Of a stretch of 64,000 nt of DNA, positions 47,550 to 56,830 are shown piece after piece. Location: the NCBI GenBank assembly GCA_050946835.1, contig JBMNVN010000001.1, forward strand, positions 558,001 through 622,000, in the 5' to 3' direction. Every line of letters begins with the position of its first letter. Position 1 is the stretch's first letter. Under the pieces are notes generated by a model. That model worked only from the letters and a program-made list of their open reading frames with translations, searched no databases and was not told the origin of the DNA. The DNA comes from UBA1447 sp002329225 (GTDB lineage: Bacteria > Bacillota > Clostridia > Oscillospirales > Acutalibacteraceae). A program made the position numbers and the translations under genes.

Positions 47550-48455
47550 TTATTCCATAAGCATAACCATAACGGCTTTTTGGGCGTGGAGTCTGTTTTC
47601 CGCCTCTTCAAAAATCTCACCCGCATGTTGCTCAAAAACTTCGGCGGTTATCTCTTCACCCCGGTGGGCGGGCAGACAATGCTGCACCATGCAGCCCGGG
47701 TTTGCCAACGCCATTAATTCCTCATTGACCTGATAAACGCCTTCAAAGGCCGCCCTGCGTTTTTCCTGCTCCTGTTCCTGACCCATGGAAGCCCAAACAT
47801 CGGTGAAGATTACATCAGCGCCGCGAGCCGCTTCTTTGGGGTCGCGCAGAAGGGAAAATTCGGGAAAATCTTTTGCAAAATCCAACACCTGTTTATCAGG
47901 GTCATAACCTTCGGGGCAGGCGGCGCTAACGCTCATGCCGGTTTTAAGTCCGCCGACAATCAAAGAGTTTGCCATGTTGTTGCCGTCGCCCACATAGCAC
48001 ATTTTAAGGCCTTCAAGGGCACCTTTGTATTCCCTTACGGTCATCAGGTCGGCCAACACCTGGCATGGGTGGCTGAAATCGGTGAGGCCGTTTATAACGG
48101 GAATGTTCCCGTGTTCGGCCAGGGCTTCCACTTCGCTTTGGTCAAAGGTGCGTATCATTATGCCGTCAATATATCTTGACAAAACCCGGGCGGTATCCTC
48201 CACGGGTTCTCCCCTTTTAATCTGCATGTCGGTGGCGTTAAGGTAAAGCGCCTGTCCGCCTAACTGGAACATGCCCGCTTCAAAAGATATTCTTGTGCGG
48301 GTGGAAGATTTTTGAAAAATCATTCCCAGGCTTTTGCCCTCCAAACGGCGGTGCAAAATGCCGTTTTTCTTTTCATACTTTAATTGATCCGCCAAATCGA
48401 TGATTTCATAAATCTCATCTCTGCTTAAATCCAGCATTTTTAAAAGATGTTTCAT
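47550..48455 (-). CDS. argF: Ornithine carbamoyltransferase
   Basis: A 301-aa anabolic ornithine carbamoyltransferase, which joins carbamoyl phosphate to ornithine to give citrulline. Carbamoyl phosphate site KSSTRTRISFE (49-59), HPCQVLADL near residue 129, and ornithine site HCLPAHRGEEI near 260. Last gene of the arg operon, 47 nt after argD. Full length; cytoplasmic trimer by family. The carAB genes for carbamoyl phosphate are not in the window. Confidence 0.95.
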   Translation of the reverse strand: MKHLLKMLDLSRDEIYEIIDLADQLKYEKKNGILHRRLEGKSLGMIFQKSSTRTRISFEAGMFQLGGQALYLNATDMQIKRGEPVEDTARVLSRYIDGIMIRTFDQSEVEALAEHGNIPVINGLTDFSHPCQVLADLMTVREYKGALEGLKMCYVGDGNNMANSLIVGGLKTGMSVSAACPEGYDPDKQVLDFAKDFPEFSLLRDPKEAARGADVIFTDVWASMGQEQEQEKRRAAFEGVYQVNEELMALANPGCMVQHCLPAHRGEEITAEVFEQHAGEIFEEAENRLHAQKAVMVMLME

Positions 48456-48502
48456 TAGACTTGCTCCCTTCGGATAAACACGGTTTTATATATATTTCAG
48501 GT

Positions 48503-49675
48503 TTATTGTTCAAGTACATCGGCAAGGATTTTTATGCCTTTATCAATTTCATCATAGGTGACAACAAGGGGAGGCAAAAACCTCAGGCACTCTTTTGCGG
48601 TTAATACCAACAGACCTTTTTCCACACAGGTTGCAGCGACCTCTTTGGCTTTTTTGTTTTTCAGTCCGGCGGCAAGCATTAGCCCCTTGCCTCTGACAAA
48701 TTCCACCTCGCTTAGTTTTTCAAGTTCCGCTTTAAGGTATTCGCCTTTTTCGGTTATATCCCGCAGTACATCATCGGTTAAATAATCGAGCACAACTTTT
48801 GCTCCGGCACAGGCAACGGGGTTGCCGCCGAAGGTGGAGCCGTGGGTGCCGGGGGAGAGAACCCCGCTCAATTGAGCCGTGCAAAGACAGGCGCCTATGG
48901 GCAGGCCGTTGCCTAAACCTTTTGCGCTGGTTAAAACATCCGGCTTAATGCCGAAATGTTCCCGCGCAAAAAACTTGCCGGTTCTGCCTATGCCCGTTTG
49001 AACCTCATCGGCTATGAGGAGCACGTCTTTTTCATCACAAAGCGCTTTCGCCGCCTGAACAAATCCCGGTTCCAAGGGCAAGACTCCGCCTTCCCCCTGT
49101 ATAAACTCAATAATCAGGGCGCAAACATCCGAGGTCGTGGCCTCGTCCAGCAGGGCAATATCGTTTGCAGGTGTGTAGCGAAAGCCCTCCGGGAAGGGGA
49201 GAAAATATTGGTGATATTCCTCCTGACCCGTGGCGATAATTGTGGCTAAGGTGCGGCCGTGGAAGGAGTTTTGCAGGGATAAAACAGTCCCCCGCCCCGG
49301 GCCGTAATTGTCAAAGCTGTATTTACGTGCAAGTTTAAGGGCACATTCATTTGCCTCCGCCCCGGAATTTGCGAGAAAAACCGCATCATAACCGGAACGG
49401 CCGCAAAGAGTTTTTGCAAGTTGAGTCTGCGCCGAATTGTAATAAAGGTTTGATATATGCTGCAAAGCGGCGGCTTGGTTGCTGACCGCCTTTACCCATT
49501 CGTCGTGGGAGTAGCCCAAAGAATTGACCCCTATACCTGAGGTGAAATCGATGAACTCCCGCCCCCCGGCATCCTGCAAGGTTGCCCCTTTGCCTTTAAC
49601 GGGGGCAATCTCAAACCTTTGATAGGTGGGCATAAAACTTGATTGTGCGTCTTTTTTTATTGTTTCAAAATCCAT
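48503..49675 (-). CDS. argD: Acetylornithine aminotransferase
   Basis: A 390-aa PLP aminotransferase (class III) that turns N-acetylglutamate semialdehyde into N-acetylornithine. PLP lysine K252 in TSAKGLGNGLPIG; LIADEVQTGIGRTG (D223) holds the cofactor ring; NSGAEANECALKLAR at about 103-117. Sits between argB and argF in the operon. Full length. Confidence 0.95.
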   Translation of the reverse strand: MDFETIKKDAQSSFMPTYQRFEIAPVKGKGATLQDAGGREFIDFTSGIGVNSLGYSHDEWVKAVSNQAAALQHISNLYYNSAQTQLAKTLCGRSGYDAVFLANSGAEANECALKLARKYSFDNYGPGRGTVLSLQNSFHGRTLATIIATGQEEYHQYFLPFPEGFRYTPANDIALLDEATTSDVCALIIEFIQGEGGVLPLEPGFVQAAKALCDEKDVLLIADEVQTGIGRTGKFFAREHFGIKPDVLTSAKGLGNGLPIGACLCTAQLSGVLSPGTHGSTFGGNPVACAGAKVVLDYLTDDVLRDITEKGEYLKAELEKLSEVEFVRGKGLMLAAGLKNKKAKEVAATCVEKGLLVLTAKECLRFLPPLVVTYDEIDKGIKILADVLEQ

Positions 49676-49713
49676 TTTTCATCTTTTCCGTTTTATTTTC
49701 AGTCGGCAAAGGG

Positions 49714-50568
49714 TCAGACGAACATTGTCCCCACACCGTCGTGGGAAAACATTTCTATCAAAATAGCGTGCTCCACCCTGCCGTCAATAATGGTTGTACG
49801 CTTAACTCCGCGGCGCACCGCTTCCACACAGCAGTCTACCTTGGGTATCATGCCGCCGGAGATAATCCCCTTGTTTTTAAGAGCCTGAACCTCGCTGACT
49901 TTCACCTCGGGTATCAGGGTGTCTTCATTATCTTTTTCCCGCAGGATACCCTTTACATTTGTGAGCAGCAGGAGTTTTTGCGCATGAAGTTCCGCCGCAA
50001 GCCGGGCAGCAGCAGCATCGGCGTTGATGTTGTAAACCGTGCCGTCCCCTGCGCCTATGGCGCTGACTACCGGGATATAGCCCTTGGCAAGCAAATCCTC
50101 AACAACGGTTACATCCATGCTGTCTATGTTGCCCACCTGACCCAAATCGCCCAGGTCGGTTTTGCGGGAGGCCTTAATAAGTCCGGCATCCAAACCGGAT
50201 ATACCCAAAGCCTTGCCGCCCCGGGCGGCCAAAAGCTGAACCAAATCTTTGTTGATTTTGCCTGCAAGCACCATTTGAACCACATCGGCCGTTTCTTTGT
50301 CGGTATAGCGGAGGCCTTCTACAAAGCGGCTTTCTTTACCCATTTTCTCCAAGGTTTTTGTTATCTCAGGCCCGCCCCCGTGAACAAGGACAACCTTGAT
50401 ACCCACAAGGGAAAGCAGGACTATGTCCGTCATCATACTGTCTTGCAGATGTTCGGACACCATGGCGTTGCCGCCGTATTTGATAACCACTACCTTGTCG
50501 GTGTACTCTCTGATATACGGAAGGGCCTGTACAAGTATTTCCGCCTTGTTGTAATTTGATATATCCAT
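49714..50568 (-). CDS. argB: Acetylglutamate kinase
   Basis: A 284-aa kinase of N-acetylglutamate. The glycine-rich VVVIKYGGNAM (about 26-36) and VLVHGGGPEI (about 61-70) are the ATP and substrate loops, with NINADAAAARLA in the middle. It has the N-terminal helix (residues 1-20) that in arginine-sensitive hexameric forms allows feedback inhibition by arginine, so regulation of this kind is likely. Operon gene, 40 nt after argJ. Confidence 0.95.
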   Translation of the reverse strand: MDISNYNKAEILVQALPYIREYTDKVVVIKYGGNAMVSEHLQDSMMTDIVLLSLVGIKVVLVHGGGPEITKTLEKMGKESRFVEGLRYTDKETADVVQMVLAGKINKDLVQLLAARGGKALGISGLDAGLIKASRKTDLGDLGQVGNIDSMDVTVVEDLLAKGYIPVVSAIGAGDGTVYNINADAAAARLAAELHAQKLLLLTNVKGILREKDNEDTLIPEVKVSEVQALKNKGIISGGMIPKVDCCVEAVRRGVKRTTIIDGRVEHAILIEMFSHDGVGTMFV

Positions 50569-50608
50569 TTTTTCTTTCCTTTCTTCCGGTAAATCTGCGG
50601 CTCAATGT

Positions 50609-51844
50609 TTAAGTTCTGTAGTCGCCGTTTATTTTTACATAGTCATAGGTCAGGTCGCAGCCGAAAGCTACGGCTCGCCCCTTTGCTTCATTCAGAGCGG
50701 CACGGATAACAATCTCATCCTTTGCCAAAACCTTGGCCGCCTTTTCTTCGGAAAAGTTGAGCGCTTTGCCGTTTTCGCACACGGCAACTTTACCGCCTTC
50801 GGACTCAAAAGAGATGCTGACCTTATCAACATCAAACTTAACTCCCGAATAGCCCATGGCGCAGATTATTCTGCCCCAGTTGGCGTCTTCGCCGAAGACG
50901 GCCGTTTTTACAAGGGAGGATTTTATAACGCTCTTTGCCATTATCCCCGCCGACTCGTCATCGGCGGCTCCCTCCACAATACATTCCAAAAGTTTTGTGG
51001 CGCCCTCGCCGTCCCTCGCCATTTCCCTTGCGACTTTAATGCAAAGGGCGGTCAATGCGTTTTTAAACACTTCAAAGTCATTGCTGCCCGCTTCCACCGG
51101 ATTGTTCCCCGCAAGGCCGTTGGCCATAATGCTCGCCATATCATTGGTAGAAGTATCGCCGTCAATGCTGAGCATATTGAAACTCACTTTTACGGCGGCG
51201 GTCAAAGCGCTTTGAAGGGCGGGCAGGGTAATATCGGCATCGGTAGTCATAAAACAAAGCATGGTTGCCATATCGGGGCAAATCATTCCGCTGCCTTTGG
51301 CTATGGCTCCTATTGAACAGGTTTTACCGTCTAAGGTAAACTCTACCGCATATTCCTTTTTGCGGGTGTCCGTGGTCATAATAGCCTGAGCCGCAAAGTC
51401 GGAGCCACCCTCGCTTAGTCCCTCCACCAGGGTTTTCATCCCGTTTTCAACGGGTTCCAGATTGAGGGGCAGGCCTATTACTCCGGTAGAGGCAATGATA
51501 ATGTCTTCCGGGGCAATCCCCAAACCGTTGGCGGTTATCGCTCTCATGGCAAGGGCTTTTTCCAGGCCGTCGGGGTTGCAGGTGTTGGCTATACCGCTGT
51601 TGCAGACAACCGCTTTGGCTTTGCCGTTTGAAAGGCTGTCTTTTGTTACGGTTATGGGCGCACCGAATACAATGTTCCGGGTATAAACCGCAGCCGCATT
51701 GCAGAGTGTTTCGGAAAATATCAGCGCCAAATCCCGTTTTGATTTGTTTTTGCGGATACCGCAATGGATACCGTTGGCACGAAAGCCCCGGGGAGCGCAT
51801 ACACCGCCTTCAATAAACTTTATTTCCTGTGATGTCTTTGTCAT
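50609..51844 (-). CDS. argJ: Bifunctional ornithine acetyltransferase / N-acetylglutamate synthase
   Basis: A 411-aa ArgJ that recycles the acetyl group from N-acetylornithine to glutamate, and may also make N-acetylglutamate from acetyl-CoA. The self-cleavage site KGSGMICPDMATMLCFM has the nucleophilic Thr in ATML, giving alpha and beta chains. A long VNSLSNGKAKAVVCNSGIAN-type stretch is typical. With ArgJ present the pathway runs in cyclic form and needs no separate argE. Operon gene. Confidence 0.94.
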   Translation of the reverse strand: MTKTSQEIKFIEGGVCAPRGFRANGIHCGIRKNKSKRDLALIFSETLCNAAAVYTRNIVFGAPITVTKDSLSNGKAKAVVCNSGIANTCNPDGLEKALAMRAITANGLGIAPEDIIIASTGVIGLPLNLEPVENGMKTLVEGLSEGGSDFAAQAIMTTDTRKKEYAVEFTLDGKTCSIGAIAKGSGMICPDMATMLCFMTTDADITLPALQSALTAAVKVSFNMLSIDGDTSTNDMASIMANGLAGNNPVEAGSNDFEVFKNALTALCIKVAREMARDGEGATKLLECIVEGAADDESAGIMAKSVIKSSLVKTAVFGEDANWGRIICAMGYSGVKFDVDKVSISFESEGGKVAVCENGKALNFSEEKAAKVLAKDEIVIRAALNEAKGRAVAFGCDLTYDYVKINGDYRT

Positions 51845-51929
51845 AAAAGTATGATCCTTTCAACGGTCCTGTGACCGAAACGGATATTCCGCCTTTGCGG
51901 ATAGTAATTTTTATTTTTAACCTCGGCGG

Positions 51930-52976
51930 TTAAAACGCCGGCGGGATTATGCACAGACCGGCATCTTCCGGCAAATCAAATATGATGTTCATATTTTGAA
52001 CCGCCTGCCCCGCCGCACCTTTCACCATATTGTCTATTGCGGAAACTATAATCAGCGTGCCGGTGCGTGTATCCGTGTGCAGGGAGATGTCGCAGTAGTT
52101 GCTGTACTTTACATCCCGCAAATTTGCGGTTTCACCGCCATTTTTAAGGCGGACAAAACGCTCATTTTTATAAAAATCCTCATAGGTTTTTCGGATTGTA
52201 TTTAAGTCGGTACCGGGTGTGAGTTTTGCGTAAACGGTGGAGATAATCCCCCGATTAACCGGCAACAGATGAGGCACAAAAACCACCTTTATTTTTTCAC
52301 CCGCCGCCAAGGAAAGGGTCTGCTCAATTTCCGGCGTGTGGCGGTGGGCGGCAACTTTGTAGGGAGTAAAGGCTTCATTACAGGCGGGGAAGTGAGTTGT
52401 GTCGGAGGGAGACCTGCCCGCACCCGTGACCCCCGATTTGGAATCGATGACAATTCCGTTTTTTTCAATTAAACCCGCTTGCAGGGCGGGATAAAGTGCA
52501 AGAGCGATGCTTGTCGGATAACAACCGGGGTTTGCCAAAATCCGGCTTGTTTTTATTTTATCCCTAAACAGTTCCGGCAGGGCGTAGACCGCACGGGCAT
52601 GCAGATCTTTTCGGGTAAAACCCGCACCGTACCAGAGTTTGTAGTCTTCTTCATCCTCAAGGCGGAAGTCGGCTCCCAAATCTATAAAGGCAATATTTTT
52701 TTCGGCACATTCGGCCGCAAAATCCTGAGACATACCGTGGGCAACACAGGCAAAGACCACATCGCTTTTTGCCATAACTTCTTCCGTTGAGCAGCAGATT
52801 AAATCACAGGCGCCCTGCAAAGAGGGGTAGACCTCGCTGATTTTTTTACCCTGAAAACTTACGGAACCCGCCGCAGTCACTTCCGCAAAAGGGTGGTTTA
52901 AAAGCAGACGCACCAGTTCCGCACCTGCGTAACCTGTCGCACCGATTATTCCCGCTTTTATTTTTGTACTGTTCAT
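51930..52976 (-). CDS. argC: N-acetyl-gamma-glutamyl-phosphate reductase
   Basis: A 348-aa NADPH reductase. NADP-binding AGIIGATGYAGAELVRLL (8-25), catalytic Cys152 in ANPGCYPTS, and HRHTPEIEQ near residue 206. Start chosen at 52976 (ATG AAC AGT) since GGAGAG precedes it; an in-frame ATG 48 bases upstream would add 16 residues lacking conservation. Operon gene, 53 nt after argH and 85 nt before argJ. Confidence 0.94.
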   Translation of the reverse strand: MNSTKIKAGIIGATGYAGAELVRLLLNHPFAEVTAAGSVSFQGKKISEVYPSLQGACDLICCSTEEVMAKSDVVFACVAHGMSQDFAAECAEKNIAFIDLGADFRLEDEEDYKLWYGAGFTRKDLHARAVYALPELFRDKIKTSRILANPGCYPTSIALALYPALQAGLIEKNGIVIDSKSGVTGAGRSPSDTTHFPACNEAFTPYKVAAHRHTPEIEQTLSLAAGEKIKVVFVPHLLPVNRGIISTVYAKLTPGTDLNTIRKTYEDFYKNERFVRLKNGGETANLRDVKYSNYCDISLHTDTRTGTLIIVSAIDNMVKGAAGQAVQNMNIIFDLPEDAGLCIIPPAF

Positions 52977-53029
52977 TTTTTCTCTCCGTTGTGTCGGTCG
53001 GTCATCAGCATTAAGGTTCGGCATCTGAT

Positions 53030-54337
53030 TTACATGCCCCTTCTTGTAACGCAGTTATTTAAATCTATTGCCGGATAGACGCCTTCGTCAAAAAGTTCGC
53101 AAACCTTTTTGTATTCTTCCAAGGGCAGATTTTCTAAAGTAAGGCCCTTTTCTATGCAGAGAGCCACAAGTTCCCCGGTGGCCTTATAAGCGTCACGGAA
53201 GGGCAGGCCCTTTGAAACCAGAAAATCGGCGCAGTCGGTGGCGTTGATAAAGCCTTCCGCCGCCGCTTTGCGCATATTATCCGGCAGGACTTTCATGGTT
53301 TTAATCATGGAGGTAAAGGCTTGCAGGCAGAGTTTGACGGTGTCAAAGGCATCAAAAACCGCCTCTTTATCTTCCTGCATATCTTTATTGTAGGCTAAGG
53401 GGAGGCCTTTCATCATAGTCAGCAAAGTTGAAAGATCGCCGAACACTCTGCCCGCCTTGCCTCTTATCAGTTCGGCTATGTCGGGATTCTTTTTCTGGGG
53501 CATAATGCTTGAACCTGTGGAAAAAGCGTCGTCAAGTTCAATAAACTTAAATTCCCATGAGCACCAGAGAATAATCTCTTCGCAAAAGCGGGAGAGGTGA
53601 ACCATGACAATCGAAAGAGCGGCGGCAAGTTCGGCGCAAAAATCCCTGTCTGAAACTCCGTCAAGGGTATTCTCAGTGAAAGAGTCAAAACCCAAAGCCT
53701 TTGCGGTCATATCCCTGTCTATGGGGTAGGTGGTACCCGCAAGGGCGCCGCTGCCCAAGGGGGAAACATTCATCCTTGCCCTTGCGTCGGAAAGGCGGCC
53801 CAAATCACGGGAGAACATTTCCGCATAGGCGGCTATATGATAACCTAAGGTAATAGGCTGCGCCCGCTGAAGGTGAGTATAGCCGGGCATAACCTTATTG
53901 CGGTATTCTTCCGACTTCTCTTTCAAAACCGCAATAAGGGATTCAATCAGGCCGCTGACCGAGTCGCACTCGTCACGCAGATAAAGGCGGATATCCGTTG
54001 CCACCTGGTCGTTTCTGCTGCGTCCCGTGTGCAGGCGTTTGCCCGCATCTCCTATCCTTTCGGTCAAAACCGCCTCCACAAAAGTGTGGATATCCTCGGC
54101 ATCGGGGTCGATAGTCAGGCTGCCGTCTGTGATTTCATTTTTTATCTTCTGCAGCTCCGCCGTAATTTTTTCACTGTCTTCACCGCTGATAATGCCCTTG
54201 GCTCCGAGCATTTGCGCATGGGCAATGCTGCCGTCAATGTCCTGTGCGAACATTCGGGAATCGACGGCAATAGAGGAATTAAAGTCGTTTGTTATTTGAT
54301 CCGCTTCTTTTGAAAAGCGCCCTGCCCAGAGTTTCAT
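53030..54337 (-). CDS. argH: Argininosuccinate lyase
   Basis: A 435-aa lyase that splits argininosuccinate into arginine and fumarate. Signature GSSIMPQKKNPD (about 271-282; catalytic Ser) and HTGRSRNDQVATDIRLYL (about 103-120) are intact. The C-terminus ends at NCVTRRGM, some 20-30 residues short of many relatives, but the catalytic core is whole, so activity is expected. Second gene of the operon, 25 nt after argG. Confidence 0.94.
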   Translation of the reverse strand: MKLWAGRFSKEADQITNDFNSSIAVDSRMFAQDIDGSIAHAQMLGAKGIISGEDSEKITAELQKIKNEITDGSLTIDPDAEDIHTFVEAVLTERIGDAGKRLHTGRSRNDQVATDIRLYLRDECDSVSGLIESLIAVLKEKSEEYRNKVMPGYTHLQRAQPITLGYHIAAYAEMFSRDLGRLSDARARMNVSPLGSGALAGTTYPIDRDMTAKALGFDSFTENTLDGVSDRDFCAELAAALSIVMVHLSRFCEEIILWCSWEFKFIELDDAFSTGSSIMPQKKNPDIAELIRGKAGRVFGDLSTLLTMMKGLPLAYNKDMQEDKEAVFDAFDTVKLCLQAFTSMIKTMKVLPDNMRKAAAEGFINATDCADFLVSKGLPFRDAYKATGELVALCIEKGLTLENLPLEEYKKVCELFDEGVYPAIDLNNCVTRRGM

Positions 54338-54362
54338 TGTAGCCCCCCTTGATATGTAACTG

Positions 54363-55601
54363 TCAGTTTTGTCTATTTTTCTCCTTGCGTTCCTGTTCTA
54401 AAATCGCCCTGACCGTGATGGGCAAACCGAAAAGGTTTATAAAGCCCTCCGCATCTTTTTGATTATATACCTCATCCTCGTCAAAGGTGGCAAAAGCTTC
54501 GCTGTAGAGAGAGTAGGGCGAGGTAACACCTGCGTTTATCATATTGCCCTTATAAAGTTTAAGGCGGACATCGCCGGTAACATTTTCCTGAGTTTTGTCA
54601 ACAAAGGCATCCAGCGCTTCCCTAAGGGGAGTGAACCATTGTCCGAAGTAGACAAGTTCGGCATAACGCAGGGCGATAATCTCTTTGTAATGCTGGGTAT
54701 CCCTGTCCAATGTAATAGTTTCAAGCACCTGATGCGCCCTGTAAAGAATGGCGCCGCCGGGATTTTCGTAAACACCGCGGGACTTCATGCCCACAAGGCG
54801 GTTTTCCACCAAGTCCGCCAAGCCGATGGCGTTTTTGCCGCCGATTTCGTTGAGCTTATAGATAAGTTCCACCGGGCCGAGTTTTTCGCCGTCAACCGCT
54901 ACGGGTATGCCTTTTTCAAAAGAGATTGTCACATAAGTCGGCTCGTCCGGCGCCTGTTCGGGGGAAACACACAGCTCTAAAAAGCCGGGTTTGTTGTACT
55001 GCGGCTCGTTGGCGGGGTTTTCCAAATCCATACCCTCGTGGGAAAGGTGCCACAGGTTTTTGTCTTTGGAATAGTTTGTTTCACGGCTGATTTTAAGGGG
55101 AATATTCCTTGCCTCGGCGTAATCCATCTCTTCTTCCCGGGACTTAATATCCCAAATACGCCAGGGGGCAATAATCTTCATCTCGGGAGCGAAGGCTTTT
55201 ATTGTCAATTCAAAACGAACCTGGTCGTTGCCCTTGCCGGTGCAGCCGTGGCAAATGGCGTCCGCGCCTTCGGCTTTGGCTATCTCGACAATGCGTTTTG
55301 CAATTATCGGGCGGGCAAAGGAGGTACCCAAAAGATAGTCCTTTTCATAAACCGCACCGGCCTTGAGGGTGGGGAAAATATAATCTTCCACAAACTCTTT
55401 TTTAAGGTCTTCGATATAAAGTTTGGAAGCGCCCGTTTTTAGCGCCTTTTCTTCCAATCCGTCAAGTTCGGTTCCCTGGCCGACGTCGCCGGAAACGGCG
55501 ATAACTTCGCAGTTGTTATAATTTTCTTTAAGCCAGTGGATAATAATGGAGGTATCCAATCCTCCGGAATAAGCCAGCACAACTTTCTTAATTTCTTTCA
55601 T
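54363..55601 (-). CDS. argG: Argininosuccinate synthase
   Basis: A 412-aa ligase joining citrulline and aspartate with ATP. The P-loop-like motif is LAYSGGLDTS (9-18), followed by GCTGKGNDQVRFE (about 114-126) and the citrulline/aspartate site near ETNYSKDKN. First gene of the operon, with a GGAGGCAAGAAAG ribosome site, and a sigma-A promoter and ARG-box-like sequences upstream. Full length, no anomaly. Confidence 0.95.
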   Translation of the reverse strand: MKEIKKVVLAYSGGLDTSIIIHWLKENYNNCEVIAVSGDVGQGTELDGLEEKALKTGASKLYIEDLKKEFVEDYIFPTLKAGAVYEKDYLLGTSFARPIIAKRIVEIAKAEGADAICHGCTGKGNDQVRFELTIKAFAPEMKIIAPWRIWDIKSREEEMDYAEARNIPLKISRETNYSKDKNLWHLSHEGMDLENPANEPQYNKPGFLELCVSPEQAPDEPTYVTISFEKGIPVAVDGEKLGPVELIYKLNEIGGKNAIGLADLVENRLVGMKSRGVYENPGGAILYRAHQVLETITLDRDTQHYKEIIALRYAELVYFGQWFTPLREALDAFVDKTQENVTGDVRLKLYKGNMINAGVTSPYSLYSEAFATFDEDEVYNQKDAEGFINLFGLPITVRAILEQERKEKNRQN

Positions 55602-55641
55602 CTTTCTTGCCTCCGTTTATTTATACTTAACAGCCTCCAGT

Positions 55642-55669
55642 ATTATACAGCAATTATGCATAAAATCAA
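55642..55669 (-). promoter_or_regulatory. Promoter of arginine operon
   Basis: On the - strand: TTGATT, 16 nt, TATAAT, 40 nt before the argG start. The stretch between the boxes (TATGCATAATTGCTGTATA) resembles an ARG box, so ArgR/AhrC with arginine would block RNA polymerase. Inference from consensus likeness. Confidence 0.75.
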
Positions 55670-55679
55670 GGATTTTGTC

Positions 55680-55693
55680 GTGTATTTATTCAT
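55680..55693 (-). promoter_or_regulatory. ARG-box-like operator upstream of argG promoter
   Basis: On the - strand it reads ATGAATAAATACAC, close to the TNTGAATWWWWATTCANW-type ArgR/AhrC half-sites, 10 nt upstream of the -35. Paired boxes at this spacing are usual for arginine repressor. Confidence 0.5.
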
Positions 55694-55720
55694 TTTTTCT
55701 GATTTTAGGCGAATTAAATA

Positions 55721-55744
55721 AAACGCCGTTGAAAAACGGCGTTT
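55721..55744 (-). terminator. Rho-independent terminator of trpS
   Basis: A perfect 10-bp stem (55721-55730 with 55735-55744) around a 4-nt loop; on the - strand it is followed by TTTTATTT. It ends the aminotransferase-trpS operon, just before the arginine promoter region. Confidence 0.88.
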
Positions 55745-55758
55745 GTAATTGTTTGTTT

Positions 55759-56778
55759 TTACAAAAGACCTATCTTTTTTATCACCTTGTCGAGCGTTCG
55801 CCGTGATATTGCCGTGGCCGCTTCGGTGCCTTTATCTATACATTCGTTTAAGTAAACCTTGTCATCCATCAGTTCTTTGAACCTCTGTTGGAAAGGCTTC
55901 AGTTCTTCTATTACCGCTTCCGCCACCGCCGTTTTAAAGTCTCCGTAACCTTTGCCCGCAAAGGCGTTTTCTATCTGTTCAAAATTCATACCGGTACAGC
56001 CGGAGTAAATGGACATAAGGTTATTTACACCCTCTTTGCCCGGAGCGTAACGCACCTCGGCTTCCGAATCCGTCACGGCGCTCTTGAACTTTTTCATAAC
56101 AGTATCGGGAGAGTCCAAAACGGAAACGGACGATTTGGGGTTCGGGTCCGATTTGGACATCTTTTTAGTCGGGTCCTGCAAAGACATCACTCTTGCCCCA
56201 ACCTTGCCGATAAAGGGTTCGGGCAGGGTAAAAGTTTTTCCGTAAAGACCGTTGAAACGCTCCGCAATATCTCTGGCAATCTCAAGGTGCTGCTTTTGGT
56301 CTTCACCTATGGGGACATAATCCGCCTGATAAATCAGAATATCCGCCGCCATAAGAATGGGATAGGTGAAAAGCCCCACGTTTATATTGTCCGCTTGGTT
56401 GGCGGCTTTGTCCTTAAACTGGGTCATACGGGAGGCTTCACCGAATTGAGTGTAGCAGTTGAGAATCCAGGCCAGCTGCGCATGGGTATTGATACGGCTT
56501 TGAACGCAGACGATATTTTCTTCGGGGGAAAGCCCTATCGCTATGAGCAGGGCGAAAGTTTCAAGCGACTGTCTGCGCAGCAGGGCGGGGTCGGGGCGCA
56601 CCGTCAGGGCGTGCAAATCCGCCACGCCGAAAACGCAGTCATAGCCCTTTGCCATTTGCGTCCAGTTTTTTAAAGCGCCCAAGTAGTTGCCTATATGAGG
56701 GACGGCGGTAGGCTGAATTAAGCTGAGCACTTTCTTCTTTTTTTCCGCCGTTCCGGTATTGTTTGCACCGCTATTCAT
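55759..56778 (-). CDS. trpS: Tryptophanyl-tRNA synthetase
   Basis: A 339-aa class I synthetase that charges tRNA-Trp. HIGH-type motif PHIGNYLG (27-34), KMSKS motif TKKMSKSDPN (near 205-214), and a long Rossmann domain with the GEDQKQHLEIARDIA segment (about 151-165). Second gene of a two-gene operon with an aminotransferase, 52 nt apart. Full length, all motifs present. Confidence 0.96.
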   Translation of the reverse strand: MNSGANNTGTAEKKKKVLSLIQPTAVPHIGNYLGALKNWTQMAKGYDCVFGVADLHALTVRPDPALLRRQSLETFALLIAIGLSPEENIVCVQSRINTHAQLAWILNCYTQFGEASRMTQFKDKAANQADNINVGLFTYPILMAADILIYQADYVPIGEDQKQHLEIARDIAERFNGLYGKTFTLPEPFIGKVGARVMSLQDPTKKMSKSDPNPKSSVSVLDSPDTVMKKFKSAVTDSEAEVRYAPGKEGVNNLMSIYSGCTGMNFEQIENAFAGKGYGDFKTAVAEAVIEELKPFQQRFKELMDDKVYLNECIDKGTEAATAISRRTLDKVIKKIGLL

Positions 56779-56830
56779 AGAGATTCCTCCGGTAAAAGTT
56801 TGGAATAATATTTTCAGCTGTTAAAGACGG

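Noticed and set aside
53030..54337. argH as a truncated gene
   Set aside because: The C-terminus is somewhat short, but the signature and active-site parts are intact and the operon is otherwise normal.
54459..54980. Long + strand frames opposite the arg and trpS genes (e.g. 54459-54980, 55888-56673)
   Set aside because: They mirror well-established genes on the other strand and show no family resemblance.
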